From an uncultured Oscillibacter sp. (GTDB lineage Bacteria; Bacillota; Clostridia; Oscillospirales; Oscillospiraceae), in NCBI RefSeq assembly GCF_910587525.1, contig NZ_CAJULS010000006.1, positions 1 to 44,476 on the forward strand: a stretch of 44,476 bases of DNA, read 5' to 3'. Shown piece after piece: positions 15,750 through 24,976 of the stretch (the first letter of the stretch is position 1; each line of letters starts with the position of its first letter). The position numbers and the translations under genes were made by a program. The notes below the pieces were generated by a model that saw only the letters and a list, made by a program, of their open reading frames with translations, searched no databases and was not told where the DNA came from.

Positions 15750-16634
15750 ATGGAACCGAAGTTTTCACAGATTCCCGCGTTTGCCGGCAGGTATCTGCTG
15801 ACGCTCCAGATCACCGATGTGCTGGATATTGTCATCATGGCGTTTCTGCTGTACAAGGTGCTGACCCTGGTGCGCAGCACCAAGGCCGCCAGCCTGCTGA
15901 AAGGACTGCTGGTCTTCTTCATCGTACTGGCCCTGTCCTATGTCTGCCAGCTCAAGGGAATCTATTACTTGCTGAGCAAGATGATGGAGTGGGGCGTGCT
16001 GGCTCTGATCATTTTGTTCCAGCCGGAAATCCGCCGGATTCTGGAGCAGGTGGGCAGCCGCCGGATTATTGCCTTTTTCAGCCACAGCGAGGCGGGGAAC
16101 GTGATGGACCAGGCGATTGGGCAGACGGTGCTGGCCTGTACGGAGATGTCTCAAAGCCGCACCGGCGCACTGATTGTGTTCGAGCGGGAGATCATGCTGG
16201 ACGATCTGGTCCGCAGCGGCACCGTTTTGGACGCCTCGGTTTCCAGTGAGCTTTTGAAGAATATCTTTTTCGTCAAGGCGCCCATGCACGACGGGGCAGT
16301 GATTGTCCGCCATGGCCGGGTGCTGGGGGCAGGCTGTATGCTTCCTCTGAGCAAAAATGTAAACCTGAGCCGGGACCTGGGAATGCGCCACCGGGCTGGC
16401 ATCGGCATGAGCGAGAACTCCGACGCGGTGGTGGTCATTGTTTCGGAGGAGACAGGCTCTATCTCAGTGGCTATCGGCGGGATGCTGAAGCGCCATTTGA
16501 AGCCGGAGACGTTGGAGAATCTGCTGCGTAACGAGCTGCTGCCGCAGGAGGAGTCCGGCGAAGAGAAGCAGAAGTTCAGTCTGACCCGCTTGCTGCGGGG
16601 CCGGAAGAACGGAGGTGCGGACGATGGAGAATGA
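15750..16634 (+). CDS. cdaA: diadenylate cyclase CdaA
   Basis: CdaA is the membrane enzyme that condenses two ATP into c-di-AMP. The 294-residue product has three N-terminal membrane segments (about 16-38, 49-68 and 78-92), then the DAC domain. Its motifs are MHDGAVIV (DGA) and GMRHRAGIG (RHR), with GALIVFERE at the domain start. The ribosome binding site is weak for ATG 15750, but the promoter overlaps any upstream start. cdaR follows, overlapping by 11 bases. The usual third gene, glmM, is not here. Confidence 0.97.
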   Translation: MEPKFSQIPAFAGRYLLTLQITDVLDIVIMAFLLYKVLTLVRSTKAASLLKGLLVFFIVLALSYVCQLKGIYYLLSKMMEWGVLALIILFQPEIRRILEQVGSRRIIAFFSHSEAGNVMDQAIGQTVLACTEMSQSRTGALIVFEREIMLDDLVRSGTVLDASVSSELLKNIFFVKAPMHDGAVIVRHGRVLGAGCMLPLSKNVNLSRDLGMRHRAGIGMSENSDAVVVIVSEETGSISVAIGGMLKRHLKPETLENLLRNELLPQEESGEEKQKFSLTRLLRGRKNGGADDGE

Positions 16635-17949
16635 GAAGACCGGTATGCGCAAGGTATTGTATCTCCTGCTGGCCTTCTGCGTGGCGGTTGCGATCTGGTT
16701 CTTTGTAGATGAGACGGGAGACCGGACGATAGAGATGGAGATTACGGACATCCCTATCCTCTATATGGGCCAGGACACCGTTCTGGCGGACCGGGGGCTG
16801 ATGCTTCAAGACGAGGGGACGGACACCACGATGGACGTCACCGTACAGGGAAAACGCACAACCGTCGCCTGGATGAACAGCTCCAGTATTCGGGTCCTGG
16901 TGGATCTTCGGGATATTACGGCCGCCGGGGAACAGCGGATATCGACGCAGGTATCGGTGGTTCCGCAGTTTTCCGGCAGTGTGCAGGTGACTGATCGGAG
17001 CATTTCCATGGCGACTGTGAACATCAGTGAGCTTTACAGCAAGACCGTGGAGGTCAAATGCGAGCTGGTGGGCAACGTGGCGGAGGGCTACAATGCCGGA
17101 CAGCTGCAGATGTCCCACAGCAGTATTGAAATCTGGGGCCGGCAGGACGTTATAGACCAGGTCGCTTACGCGAAAGTCAAGCTGAATATCGGCAGCGCCA
17201 CGGGCAGCATTTCCGAGACGCTGGCAGCGCAGTATTATACTGTGGACGGCGAGGTGTTGGAGAACGCCGGCATTCGGACCACAGTGGAGCAGATACAGGT
17301 ATCGCTTCCGGTGTTTGTGACCAAGGAACTGCGGCTCACCATGAATTATATTGACGCCCCAGGAGCCCGGCTGCGGAGCATGAGACCCCACCTGGATCCG
17401 GAGACCATTATGGTTTCGGGACCGGCGGAAGTGCTCCGGGATCGGGAGACTATCGTCCTGGGTGACTTCGATCTACTGTCTGTTGGAAATACGGAGAGCA
17501 CCCACACCTATGGCATCACGGTCCCGGATGGATGCACAAACCTCAGCGGTGTCACCCGGTCCACGTTGACCATCTCCTATCCGGACAAGACTACGGCCAG
17601 AGTGGTTACAGACCGTATTCGGTTTGACAATGCCCCCGAGGGCAAAAATCTGGATGTCCAGATGCCTGAGGTCGTGGTGACGGTCTTTGGCACCGAGGCG
17701 GATGTGGCGGCTATCAGCGGAGAGCATATCACTCTGGTGGCGGATCTCAGCGATTACGGCTCGGCTTTGGGCAGTTACGCCATTCCGGCCACAGTGGAAA
17801 TTGATTCCGGCGGCGACATTGGCGTCACTGGAGAGTATGAAATACAGGTGATCATCCGGGAACCCGGCGATGAACCGGAGCCTCCGGAAGACGACCAGAT
17901 CGCCGCCATGAATCCGGAGGAGGACGGAGAGGAAGGTGAGGAGACATGA
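16624..17949 (+). CDS. cdaR: CdaR/YbbR domain protein, regulator of CdaA
   Basis: CdaR is anchored by one N-terminal membrane helix (about residues 12-29) and has several extracellular YbbR repeats; in characterised Firmicutes it binds CdaA and tunes its activity. The 441-residue product shows four successive YbbR-like repeats (VTVQGKRTTVAWMNSSSIRV and related beta-rich units) and a very acidic tail ending EEDGEEGEET. The ATG at 16624 has GGAGG at 16611; a GTG nine bases earlier is the alternative. The next gene overlaps the stop. Confidence 0.9.
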   Translation: MENEKTGMRKVLYLLLAFCVAVAIWFFVDETGDRTIEMEITDIPILYMGQDTVLADRGLMLQDEGTDTTMDVTVQGKRTTVAWMNSSSIRVLVDLRDITAAGEQRISTQVSVVPQFSGSVQVTDRSISMATVNISELYSKTVEVKCELVGNVAEGYNAGQLQMSHSSIEIWGRQDVIDQVAYAKVKLNIGSATGSISETLAAQYYTVDGEVLENAGIRTTVEQIQVSLPVFVTKELRLTMNYIDAPGARLRSMRPHLDPETIMVSGPAEVLRDRETIVLGDFDLLSVGNTESTHTYGITVPDGCTNLSGVTRSTLTISYPDKTTARVVTDRIRFDNAPEGKNLDVQMPEVVVTVFGTEADVAAISGEHITLVADLSDYGSALGSYAIPATVEIDSGGDIGVTGEYEIQVIIREPGDEPEPPEDDQIAAMNPEEDGEEGEET

Positions 17950-18356
17950 CGCAGGTAGCAACCGTGGAGCGGATCATCGACGCAAACCATGCCGAGATCT
18001 CCGTGCCCCGGAAATCCGCGTGCGGACACGACTGCGAGGAGTGCGCCGGCTGCGGCGTCACCGGCGCGGCGGTTCACGCCAAGGCCCTGAATCCCATCGG
18101 TGCCCGGCCCGGACAGAAGGTGGTGGTACAGAGCGACACCGGCAATATGCTGCGGATTATTGCATTGGTATATCTCACACCAGTGCTGCTGTTCCTTGCC
18201 GGCTATTTCATCACCATGACGGTGACGTCCAGTACGGCAATCCAGTATCTGATTGCCGGGATTGGTTTTGCTGCGGGCATTTTGCTGGCGGTCTCCTATG
18301 ACCGCCGCCTGCGGCGGCAAGGCGGCCTCTCCTTCCAGATCGTCCGGCTGTTCTGA
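17946..18356 (+). CDS. RseC/MucC-family SoxR-reducing-like membrane protein
   Basis: The 136-residue product has a Cys-rich N-terminal region with CGHDCEECAGCG (about 27-38), an OB-like stretch, and two membrane helices (about 69-93 and 97-117). This is the RseC/MucC domain layout, best known in Rsx/SoxR reduction and in Rnf-linked proteins. No rnf or sigma-E-pathway genes are here. The start overlaps the cdaR stop (ATGA) and its stop overlaps the next ATG by one base, so it is translated with them. Confidence 0.75.
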   Translation: MTQVATVERIIDANHAEISVPRKSACGHDCEECAGCGVTGAAVHAKALNPIGARPGQKVVVQSDTGNMLRIIALVYLTPVLLFLAGYFITMTVTSSTAIQYLIAGIGFAAGILLAVSYDRRLRRQGGLSFQIVRLF

Positions 18357-19261
18357 TGTACGGCTACGTCAGGCCGCCCCTCGGAATGCTGCCGGAGGAG
18401 GAGACGGAGCGGTTTCGACAGATCTATTGCGGACTGTGCCATACCTTGGGCCGGCGGTATGGTCCGGCGGCCCGGTTTATCCTGAATTATGATTTCACAT
18501 TTTTGGCCATCATCCTCTCGGAGCCAGGAGAGGATGAGGCATGCAGGGCCAGATGCCTCGTCAGTCCCCTCCGGCGGCGGAGCTTTCAGCCGGCCAATGC
18601 CGCCTTGGAGCTGGCAGCGGACGAGAGCGTCATTCTCGCCTATTGGCAGCTGCGGGACGGCGTGGCGGATCACGACTGGTTCCATGGACTGAAGTACAGG
18701 AGCGTATCGAAAATTCTGGAACCGGTGTATCGCAAGGCAGCGGCCCTCCGGCCTGCCTTTGATGAGCGGACCCGCCTCCAGCTGGAGCTCTTGGGACAGC
18801 TGGAGGCGGAGCGGTGTTCCTCCATTGACCGGGCGGCAGATGCTTTTGCAGTTCTGCTGGAGGCAGCTGCCCAGGAGGTGGATGACCCTGTCCGGCGGCG
18901 GGTGTTGGAACAGCTGCTGTATCACCTGGGCCGGTGGGTCTATCTGGTAGATGCGGCGGACGATCTGAAAAAAGACGCCGTCTCCGGAAACTATAACCCT
19001 GTGGCGCTGCGTTTTGGGTTAGTGAGCGGCGTTTGGACGGCGGAGGCGCGGCGGGAATTCGCCGCTACGCTGGATCACTCCATTCACAGGATGGCAACAG
19101 CCTTTGAGCTGTGGGATTTCGGCATATGGACGCCGGTTTTGGAGAGCACTTTTTACAACGGCCTGTTTCAGGTGGGAAAAGCTGTGTTGGACGGCACGTT
19201 CCAGGCAGTCAGGCGGGGCAGGATCAGAAAGAATCACAAGAATGAAGAGGAAACCACATGA
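18356..19261 (+). CDS. DUF5685 family protein
   Basis: A 301-residue protein of the DUF5685 family. It starts MYGYVRPPLGMLPEEETERF, then YCGLCHTLG with a CxxC pair, and later LGRWVYLVDAADDLKKDA, an Asp-rich motif that recalls helical prenyl-synthase-like folds. Function is unknown. It overlaps the J-protein gene that follows (ATGA); such pairs are recurrent in Clostridia as far as I recall. Both may act in the same process. Confidence 0.75.
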   Translation: MYGYVRPPLGMLPEEETERFRQIYCGLCHTLGRRYGPAARFILNYDFTFLAIILSEPGEDEACRARCLVSPLRRRSFQPANAALELAADESVILAYWQLRDGVADHDWFHGLKYRSVSKILEPVYRKAAALRPAFDERTRLQLELLGQLEAERCSSIDRAADAFAVLLEAAAQEVDDPVRRRVLEQLLYHLGRWVYLVDAADDLKKDAVSGNYNPVALRFGLVSGVWTAEARREFAATLDHSIHRMATAFELWDFGIWTPVLESTFYNGLFQVGKAVLDGTFQAVRRGRIRKNHKNEEETT

Positions 19262-19893
19262 ATGATCCCTATCAGGTTTTAGGCGTCTCTGAGAGCGCAA
19301 CGGATGAGGAAATCAAAAAGGCCTATCGGGACTTGGCCAGAAAGTACCATCCGGACAACTACCACGACAACCCTCTGGCGGATCTTGCCCAGGAGCGAAT
19401 GAAGGAGATCAACGCCGCCTATGAGCAGATCACCAAAGAGCGCAGCGGAGGCGGCGTGCGGTCCGGCGGCAGCTATGGCGGATACAACTATGGATATGGA
19501 GGCGGGCAGCAGTACCATTCTTCTGGTTCTTCCACATCCTCTGTGCTTCAGCAGGCGCGCATGGCCGTTAACAGCGGCGATCTGAGCAGGGCGGAGGCGC
19601 TGCTGGCCAATTACAGCGACCACAACGCCGAGTGGAACTTCCTCAAGGGTGTGATCTGTTACCGCCGGGGCTGGATGGACGAGGCCAAGCGGTACTATGA
19701 GACCGCCTGCCAGATGGAGCCGGGCAACCCGGAATACCGTCAGGCGCTGAATTTTATGGCCGGCGGTCCCCGGGGAGCCTACCGGCCCGGAGGCGGACCT
19801 TTTGGGACGGAGGTCTGCCCAGGCAATCTGTGTTTGGATCTGTGCTGTATTTATGCGCTTTGCAACGGCGGCGGATATGTCTGCTGCTGCTGA
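19258..19893 (+). CDS. J-domain protein with TPR-like region and poly-Cys tail
   Basis: The 211-residue product opens with a J domain (residues 1-65) with HPD at 31-33, which would stimulate an Hsp70 such as DnaK. A Gly/Tyr-rich linker (about 70-93) and a TPR-like helical pair (about 97-165, LQQARMAVNSGDLSRAEALL) follow. The last 27 residues have 8 Cys and end CCC, resembling a metal-binding or membrane-associated tail. It lacks the zinc-finger and substrate domains of DnaJ, so it is a specialised co-chaperone. Confidence 0.85.
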   Translation: MNDPYQVLGVSESATDEEIKKAYRDLARKYHPDNYHDNPLADLAQERMKEINAAYEQITKERSGGGVRSGGSYGGYNYGYGGGQQYHSSGSSTSSVLQQARMAVNSGDLSRAEALLANYSDHNAEWNFLKGVICYRRGWMDEAKRYYETACQMEPGNPEYRQALNFMAGGPRGAYRPGGGPFGTEVCPGNLCLDLCCIYALCNGGGYVCCC

Positions 19894-19913
19894 GAGCTGG
19901 GGAGGGAAGCGAT

Positions 19914-20795
19914 TTGATCAAGAGTATGACCGGCTACGGCCGGGCCCGGCGGGAACTGCACAAGCGGGACATCACCGTGGAGGTGCGTTCCGTTAATAAC
20001 CGCTATTTGGATTGCGCGGTGAAGATGCCGCGGATATATGCCTTTGCCGAGGATGCCGTAAAACAGTGCGTCCAGAAGGCTGTCTCCCGGGGAAAAGTGG
20101 ACGTGTTCATCACTGTGGATGCCTCCGCCGCCGATGTGGCGAAGGTCGCCGTCAACCGGGAGCTGGCGGCCCAGTACGCCGCCGCCCTGAACGCGCTGGC
20201 GGAGGTCTGCGGTCCTACGGCTTATAAAATTACGCCGGACCAGCTGGCCCGCTTTCCAGACGTTCTCACCGTTACCAAAGCGGATGAGGACCTGGAGACA
20301 GTCAGCGAGGACCTGTGCGCCGTGCTGGAGGAGGCGCTGGCTGCCTTCAACGCCATGCGGGCCACAGAGGGTGGGAAATTGGCGGAGGATATCAGAAACC
20401 GGCTGGACAACATTCTCTCCTATACCGGCCAGGTGGAGCAGCGCTCCCCGGAGACGGTGGCGGAGTACCGCCGCAAGCTCACCGCCAAAATGCAGGAGGT
20501 ACTCCAGAGCACCACGGTGGACGAGCAGCGCATCCTCACAGAGGCGGCCATCTACGCCGACAAGGTGGCGGTGGACGAGGAGACCGTCCGTCTGCGCAGC
20601 CATGTGAGCCAGCTGAGAACCATGTTGGAGTCTGACGAGCCCATGGGCCGGAAAATGGACTTTTTGATTCAGGAGGTCAACCGGGAATCCAACACCATCG
20701 GCTCCAAGTGCGGCGATGTGGAGATTGCCCAGGTAGTGGTGGGCCTCAAGGCTGAAGTGGAGAAGATGCGCGAGCAGGTTCAAAATGTAGAGTGA
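19914..20795 (+). CDS. yicC: YicC family endoribonuclease-like protein
   Basis: The product is 293 residues from TTG 19914 with GGAGG at 19901-19905. It then begins with MIKSMTGYGRA, the exact family N-terminus; an in-frame ATG at 19830 inside the J-protein gene lacks this support. YicC has an N-terminal domain to about residue 155 and a DUF1732 C-terminal domain, with MGRKMDFLIQEVNRE and NTIGSKCGDVEI. Members act as endoribonucleases or in stationary phase survival. remA-gmk-rpoZ follow, the common Firmicutes order. Confidence 0.93.
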   Translation: MIKSMTGYGRARRELHKRDITVEVRSVNNRYLDCAVKMPRIYAFAEDAVKQCVQKAVSRGKVDVFITVDASAADVAKVAVNRELAAQYAAALNALAEVCGPTAYKITPDQLARFPDVLTVTKADEDLETVSEDLCAVLEEALAAFNAMRATEGGKLAEDIRNRLDNILSYTGQVEQRSPETVAEYRRKLTAKMQEVLQSTTVDEQRILTEAAIYADKVAVDEETVRLRSHVSQLRTMLESDEPMGRKMDFLIQEVNRESNTIGSKCGDVEIAQVVVGLKAEVEKMREQVQNVE

Positions 20796-20798
20796 GCC

Positions 20799-21053
20799 AT
20801 GAAGCTGATTAACATCGGATTTGGGAATTTGGTTTCGGAGGAGCGGCTGGTGGCCGTCATCAGTCCGGACTCTGCTCCGGTGAAGCGTATGATTCAGGAG
20901 ACCCGGGAGCGGGGAATGCTGATCGACGCCACCTACGGGCGGAAGACTGCCTCCGTCTTTGTGATGGACAGTGACCATGTAATTCTGTCAGCCCTGCCGC
21001 CGGAGCGGTTTGGCGGCAGAGAGGAGAATACAGAGGAGAGTGAGCGCATATGA
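20799..21053 (+). CDS. remA: RemA/DUF370 family regulator
   Basis: The 84-residue product has the RemA core MKLINIGFGNLVSEERLVAVISPDS and GMLIDATYGRKTASVFVMDSDHVILSALPPE (split here by position: 1-25 and 38-68). In Bacillus, RemA is a DNA-binding regulator of matrix and osmoprotection genes; outside Bacillus its target is unknown. The start is 3 bases after yicC and the stop overlaps gmk (ATGA). Confidence 0.93.
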   Translation: MKLINIGFGNLVSEERLVAVISPDSAPVKRMIQETRERGMLIDATYGRKTASVFVMDSDHVILSALPPERFGGREENTEESERI

Positions 21054-21646
21054 AGAGGGGAAAGACTTTTATTGTCTCCGGCCCGTCCGGGGTTGGTAAG
21101 AGTACCGTACTCAAGTCCCTGTTGGACCGGCGGGAAAACGTATATTTCTCCGTATCCGCCACCACCCGGGAGATTCGCCCCGGTGAGGAGGACGGCGTGC
21201 ATTACCACTTCCTGGAGGTGGACACCTTCCGCCAGTGGATCGCCAGGGAGGAGTTTTTGGAGTACGCGGAGTATGTGGGCAATTTCTATGGCACACCCAA
21301 ACGGTATGTGGATGAGGCCATGGACCGGGGTGAGGATGTGATTCTGGATATCGAGATCCAGGGAGCCATCCAGGTGAAGAGCAAGCGGCCGGAGACGGTG
21401 AGCATTTTCATTGCTCCGCCCAGCTGGGCGGAGCTGGAGCGCCGCCTCACCGAACGGGGCACCGACAGCCCGGATAAGGTCCAGAAGCGGCTGCTGCGGG
21501 CCAAGGTGGAGTTTCAGACGGCCCACACCTACGATTACTTTGTCATCAATGACAATGTGGAAAACGCGGTGCGGGAGCTGGAGGCCATCATGACCGCAGA
21601 GCACTGCAAGCCTAAGGAGCGCATGGAGATCATAAACGGAAACTGA
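21050..21646 (+). CDS. gmk: guanylate kinase
   Basis: Converts GMP to GDP with ATP. The 198-residue product has P-loop GPSGVGKST (11-19), the GMP-binding stretch STTREIRPGEEDGVHYHF and EYAEYVGNFYGTPK, and LDIEIQGAIQVK. All standard for Gmk. It is the third of yicC-remA-gmk-rpoZ, with rpoZ after a 73-base gap that holds no clear promoter. Confidence 0.97.
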   Translation: MKRGKTFIVSGPSGVGKSTVLKSLLDRRENVYFSVSATTREIRPGEEDGVHYHFLEVDTFRQWIAREEFLEYAEYVGNFYGTPKRYVDEAMDRGEDVILDIEIQGAIQVKSKRPETVSIFIAPPSWAELERRLTERGTDSPDKVQKRLLRAKVEFQTAHTYDYFVINDNVENAVRELEAIMTAEHCKPKERMEIINGN

Positions 21647-21719
21647 GGCCCTATTTTTACACGCGGCAGTTTCCGGCAAAATTTTTAAGCCTGATTTGGC
21701 AGAATGGAAGTAGAGTATT

Positions 21720-21944
21720 ATGATGCTGTATCCTGCAATGGACAAACTGACAAGCTATGTACCCAACCGCTATATGCTGGTGAACGTGGTGGCCCGCCGT
21801 GCCCGCCAGATCGCCGAAGCCGCCGAAGCGGCGGGTGAGCCCCTGGACGAGAAGCCGGTAACCCTGGCTATCCATGAGGTGGCAGAGGGCCGTCTGGAAG
21901 CCGGCAATGCGAATCTGACGGCGGACGAGGACACGGCGGAGTAA
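21720..21944 (+). CDS. rpoZ: RNA polymerase omega subunit
   Basis: The 74-residue product has the omega core MLYPAMDKLTSYVPNRYMLV and NVVARRARQIAEAAE, and a variable acidic tail ending DEDTAE. It helps assemble and stabilise RNA polymerase. The start is 21720 or the next ATG at 21723; the ribosome binding site is weak (GGAAG at about 21706). It sits between gmk and priA, the usual place in Clostridia. Confidence 0.93.
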   Translation: MMLYPAMDKLTSYVPNRYMLVNVVARRARQIAEAAEAAGEPLDEKPVTLAIHEVAEGRLEAGNANLTADEDTAE

Positions 21945-21966
21945 CCGGAACGAAAGGGGGCGGGGC

Positions 21967-24435
21967 ATGGAGGCCGTTGTGATTTGTAAGGTCGCGGTCA
22001 GTGCCGCGCCCTATGCCATAGACAAGCCCTATGATTATTTGGTGCCGAAGGCCATGTTGGAGGCGGCGGTCCCCGGTGTCCGGGTGATGGTCCCCTTTGG
22101 ACGGGGAAATCGGAGCTCCGAGGGTGTGATTCTGGCGCTGGGAACGGGACCGCGAGACAAGCGGCTTAAGTTGCTGACGGCGGTACTGGACCGGCAGCCG
22201 GTACTGGATCGGGCGGGGATTGAGCTGGCGCTCTGGATGCGGCAGCGGTACTTTTGCACCCTCTTCGAGGCTGTGAAGACCATTCTGCCTGCGGGGCTCT
22301 GGTATCAGCTTCGAGAGGTCTGGATGCTGTCGGACCTGCAGATGGACCGGCTGACGGCAGACGGCATGGCCGCCTCCGTTAAGCAGGCTGTTCCAGTGTT
22401 GGACGTGCTGTACGCCAACGGCGGCAGCGCGGATTTGGAAACACTGCGCTCCAGCTGCGGCGAGCAGACAGAGGCGGTGCTGCGCAGGCTCCAGAAGACC
22501 GGCGTGGTCACCTGTGAGACTGCCGCCCGGCGAAAGATCGGGGACAAATCCCGTCGTATGGTAGAGCTTGCTCTTCCGGCCGAGGAGGCCCTGGCCGCAG
22601 TGGAAGCAAAACGGCGCTCCGCGCCTCAGCGCTATGAGACGGTGAATCTCCTGGCCTCCGCCGGACGGATTTCCGTTGCCGATGTGTGCTATTTCACCGG
22701 TGCGTCCATGCGGACGCTGCGGACTTTGGAAAAGATGGGCCTTGTGGCCTTTTCCGAGGAGGAAACTCTGCGGCTTTCCACCCTGGAACAGGCGGAACCT
22801 GGCCCGGCCATCGTACTGAGTGGAGAACAGCAGAGGGCCTTTGACCTGGTCCTGTCTCTGACAGAAGAGCCCTTGGCACAGGCGGCGCTTTTGCAGGGCG
22901 TCACCGGCAGTGGCAAGACCCAGGTCTATTTGCGTTTGGTACAGGAGATGCTGGCCCGGGGCAGGGACGCCATGGTGCTGGTGCCGGAGATCGCGCTGAC
23001 ACCGCAGATGATGCGAAAGTTTTCCTCCTACTTTGGAGACCGGGCTGCTATGCTTCACAGCGGCCTGCGCATGACAGAGCGCTATGACCAGTGGAAGCGC
23101 ATTGGGCGGGGGGAGGTCCAGGTGGTTCTGGGTACCCGCTCCGCCATTTTCGCGCCGCTGCGGAAGCTGGGGCTGATTATTTTGGATGAGGAGCAGGAGA
23201 GCAGCTATCAATCAGAGAACCCGCCACGGTATCACACCCGGGACGTGGCAAAATACCTTTGCGGCCGGCATGGAGCCACGCTTGTGCTGGGTTCTGCCAC
23301 ACCAGCGGTGGAGACAGCCTGGGCCGCAGAGAGCGGAATTTACCACAGGGCGTTACTCCAGCAGCGATATAACCGGCACAGCCTGCCAAACGTGCTGGTT
23401 GCAGATCTTCGGGAGGAGATCCGTGCCGGGAATTCCGGCTTGATCGGCGGCATTCTGCGCGGTGAACTGGAACAGAATCTTGCCCGGGGAGAACAGAGCA
23501 TTCTGTTTTTGAACCGCCGGGGCAGCAGCCGCATGCTGCTGTGCGGGGAGTGCGGCCATGTGCCGGAGTGTCCCCGGTGCAGTACGGCGCTGACCTACCA
23601 CTCCGCCAACGGGCGGCTGATGTGCCACTACTGCGGGCACTCCCAGAGAGTGAGTGATAACTGTCCAGTATGCGGCGGTATGATGAAGCATGTGGGCGCC
23701 GGCACTCAGCGGGTAGAGGAGGAGCTGCGGGAGCTGTTTCCGGAGGTGGGGATACTGCGAATGGATGCAGATACCGCCTCCGGCCGCCATGAGGAGATTT
23801 TATCTCACTTTGAGAAGGAGCGGGTACCGATTCTCCTGGGCACCCAGATGGTGGCCAAGGGGCTGGATTTTGAAAATGTGACACTGGTGGGCGTCTTGTC
23901 CGCCGACCTCTCTTTGTATGTGGACAACTACCGGGCCGCCGAGCGTACCTTCAGCCTGCTGACCCAGGTGGTGGGACGGGCGGGCCGGGGAAACCGGGCG
24001 GGCCGGGCGGTGATTCAAACCTACACGCCGGGAAACGACGTGATCCAATGTGCCGCCCGGCAGGACTACGATGGGTTTTATAAAAATGAGATCCGCCTGC
24101 GTCGGCTGCGGCGCTATCCGCCCTTTGCCGACCTCTTTACCTTTACGGTCTCCGGGTCGGAGGAGGGGTGTGTTCTGCGGGCCGCGGCGGCCCTGCGGGA
24201 GCGCCTGCGGGTTCTATGCACTGCGCCGAAGATTGCGGCCAGCCAGCCAGAGGTTCTGGGACCTGCACCTGCTCCGGTGGTGAAGCTGAACAACCGCTAC
24301 CGCTACCGGGTGCTGCTGGTGGGAAAGAACGACAAGCCAACCCGGGAGCTGGTGAGCTGGGTCTTGAAGGAATTTGCCAATAACCGCGAAAATCGCGGAC
24401 TACATATTTTTGCGGACTGCAACGGGCTGGAGTGA
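21967..24435 (+). CDS. priA: primosomal replication protein PriA
   Basis: PriA restarts stalled replication forks as a 3'-5' DNA helicase. The 822-residue product has an N-terminal DNA-binding region to about residue 200 and a helicase core: P-loop GVTGSGKTQ (about 314-322), the DEEQE box, and RAGRGNRAGRAVIQTYTPG motif VI. A zinc-binding Cys cluster (CGECGHVPECPRC and CHYCGHSQRVSDNCPVCGG) sits inside the helicase domain. Length is slightly above the typical 730-800. The next gene, def, follows after 42 bases. Confidence 0.97.
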   Translation: MEAVVICKVAVSAAPYAIDKPYDYLVPKAMLEAAVPGVRVMVPFGRGNRSSEGVILALGTGPRDKRLKLLTAVLDRQPVLDRAGIELALWMRQRYFCTLFEAVKTILPAGLWYQLREVWMLSDLQMDRLTADGMAASVKQAVPVLDVLYANGGSADLETLRSSCGEQTEAVLRRLQKTGVVTCETAARRKIGDKSRRMVELALPAEEALAAVEAKRRSAPQRYETVNLLASAGRISVADVCYFTGASMRTLRTLEKMGLVAFSEEETLRLSTLEQAEPGPAIVLSGEQQRAFDLVLSLTEEPLAQAALLQGVTGSGKTQVYLRLVQEMLARGRDAMVLVPEIALTPQMMRKFSSYFGDRAAMLHSGLRMTERYDQWKRIGRGEVQVVLGTRSAIFAPLRKLGLIILDEEQESSYQSENPPRYHTRDVAKYLCGRHGATLVLGSATPAVETAWAAESGIYHRALLQQRYNRHSLPNVLVADLREEIRAGNSGLIGGILRGELEQNLARGEQSILFLNRRGSSRMLLCGECGHVPECPRCSTALTYHSANGRLMCHYCGHSQRVSDNCPVCGGMMKHVGAGTQRVEEELRELFPEVGILRMDADTASGRHEEILSHFEKERVPILLGTQMVAKGLDFENVTLVGVLSADLSLYVDNYRAAERTFSLLTQVVGRAGRGNRAGRAVIQTYTPGNDVIQCAARQDYDGFYKNEIRLRRLRRYPPFADLFTFTVSGSEEGCVLRAAAALRERLRVLCTAPKIAASQPEVLGPAPAPVVKLNNRYRYRVLLVGKNDKPTRELVSWVLKEFANNRENRGLHIFADCNGLE

Positions 24436-24477
24436 GTTCCAAAACAGCGGTTCGGACCATTTGGGAGGATAAAATTT

Positions 24478-24972
24478 ATGGCATTGCGGAAAATCGTAGA
24501 ACAGGGCGAGGACTGCCTGACCAAGGTCTGCCGCCCTGTGACAGACTTTAACGCCCGGCTGCACCAGCTGCTGGACGACATGTCGGAGACGCTGGCGGAG
24601 GCCAGCGGCGCGGGGCTGGCTGCTCCACAGGTAGGGGTTCTGCGTCGGGCTTGTCTTGTGCTGGATGAGGAGACAGAGGAGTATCTGGAGCTGATTAACC
24701 CGGAAATTATTGCCCAGAGCGGCGAGCAGACAGGGCTGGAGGGCTGCCTCAGCGTTCCTGGAAAATGGGGGATTGTCACCCGGCCTAATGTGGTGCGTAT
24801 CAAAGCCCAGGACCGGGACGGCAATTGGTTCGAGGCTGAGGGCGAGGGGCTGACAGCCCGGGCGTTCTGCCATGAGATCGAGCACTTGGACGGACATATG
24901 TATACGGAGCACATTGACCACTTCCTCACGGAGGAGGAACTGCAGGAGTATCTGGACGAAGAGGAGGAATGA
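24478..24972 (+). CDS. def: peptide deformylase
   Basis: Removes the formyl group from nascent N-formyl-methionine. The 164-residue product has the three deformylase motifs: GAGLAAPQVG (I), EGCLSVPG (II) and HEIEHLDG (III), whose Cys and two His bind the metal. It has GGGAGGA upstream and is followed 4 bases later by fmt, so the formylation and deformylation genes are together. Confidence 0.98.
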   Translation: MALRKIVEQGEDCLTKVCRPVTDFNARLHQLLDDMSETLAEASGAGLAAPQVGVLRRACLVLDEETEEYLELINPEIIAQSGEQTGLEGCLSVPGKWGIVTRPNVVRIKAQDRDGNWFEAEGEGLTARAFCHEIEHLDGHMYTEHIDHFLTEEELQEYLDEEEE

Positions 24973-24976
24973 GTCT

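Noticed and set aside
21647..21719. promoter for rpoZ-priA
   Set aside because: TTTACA at 21656 has no acceptable -10 at 16-18 bp; read-through from gmk is more likely.
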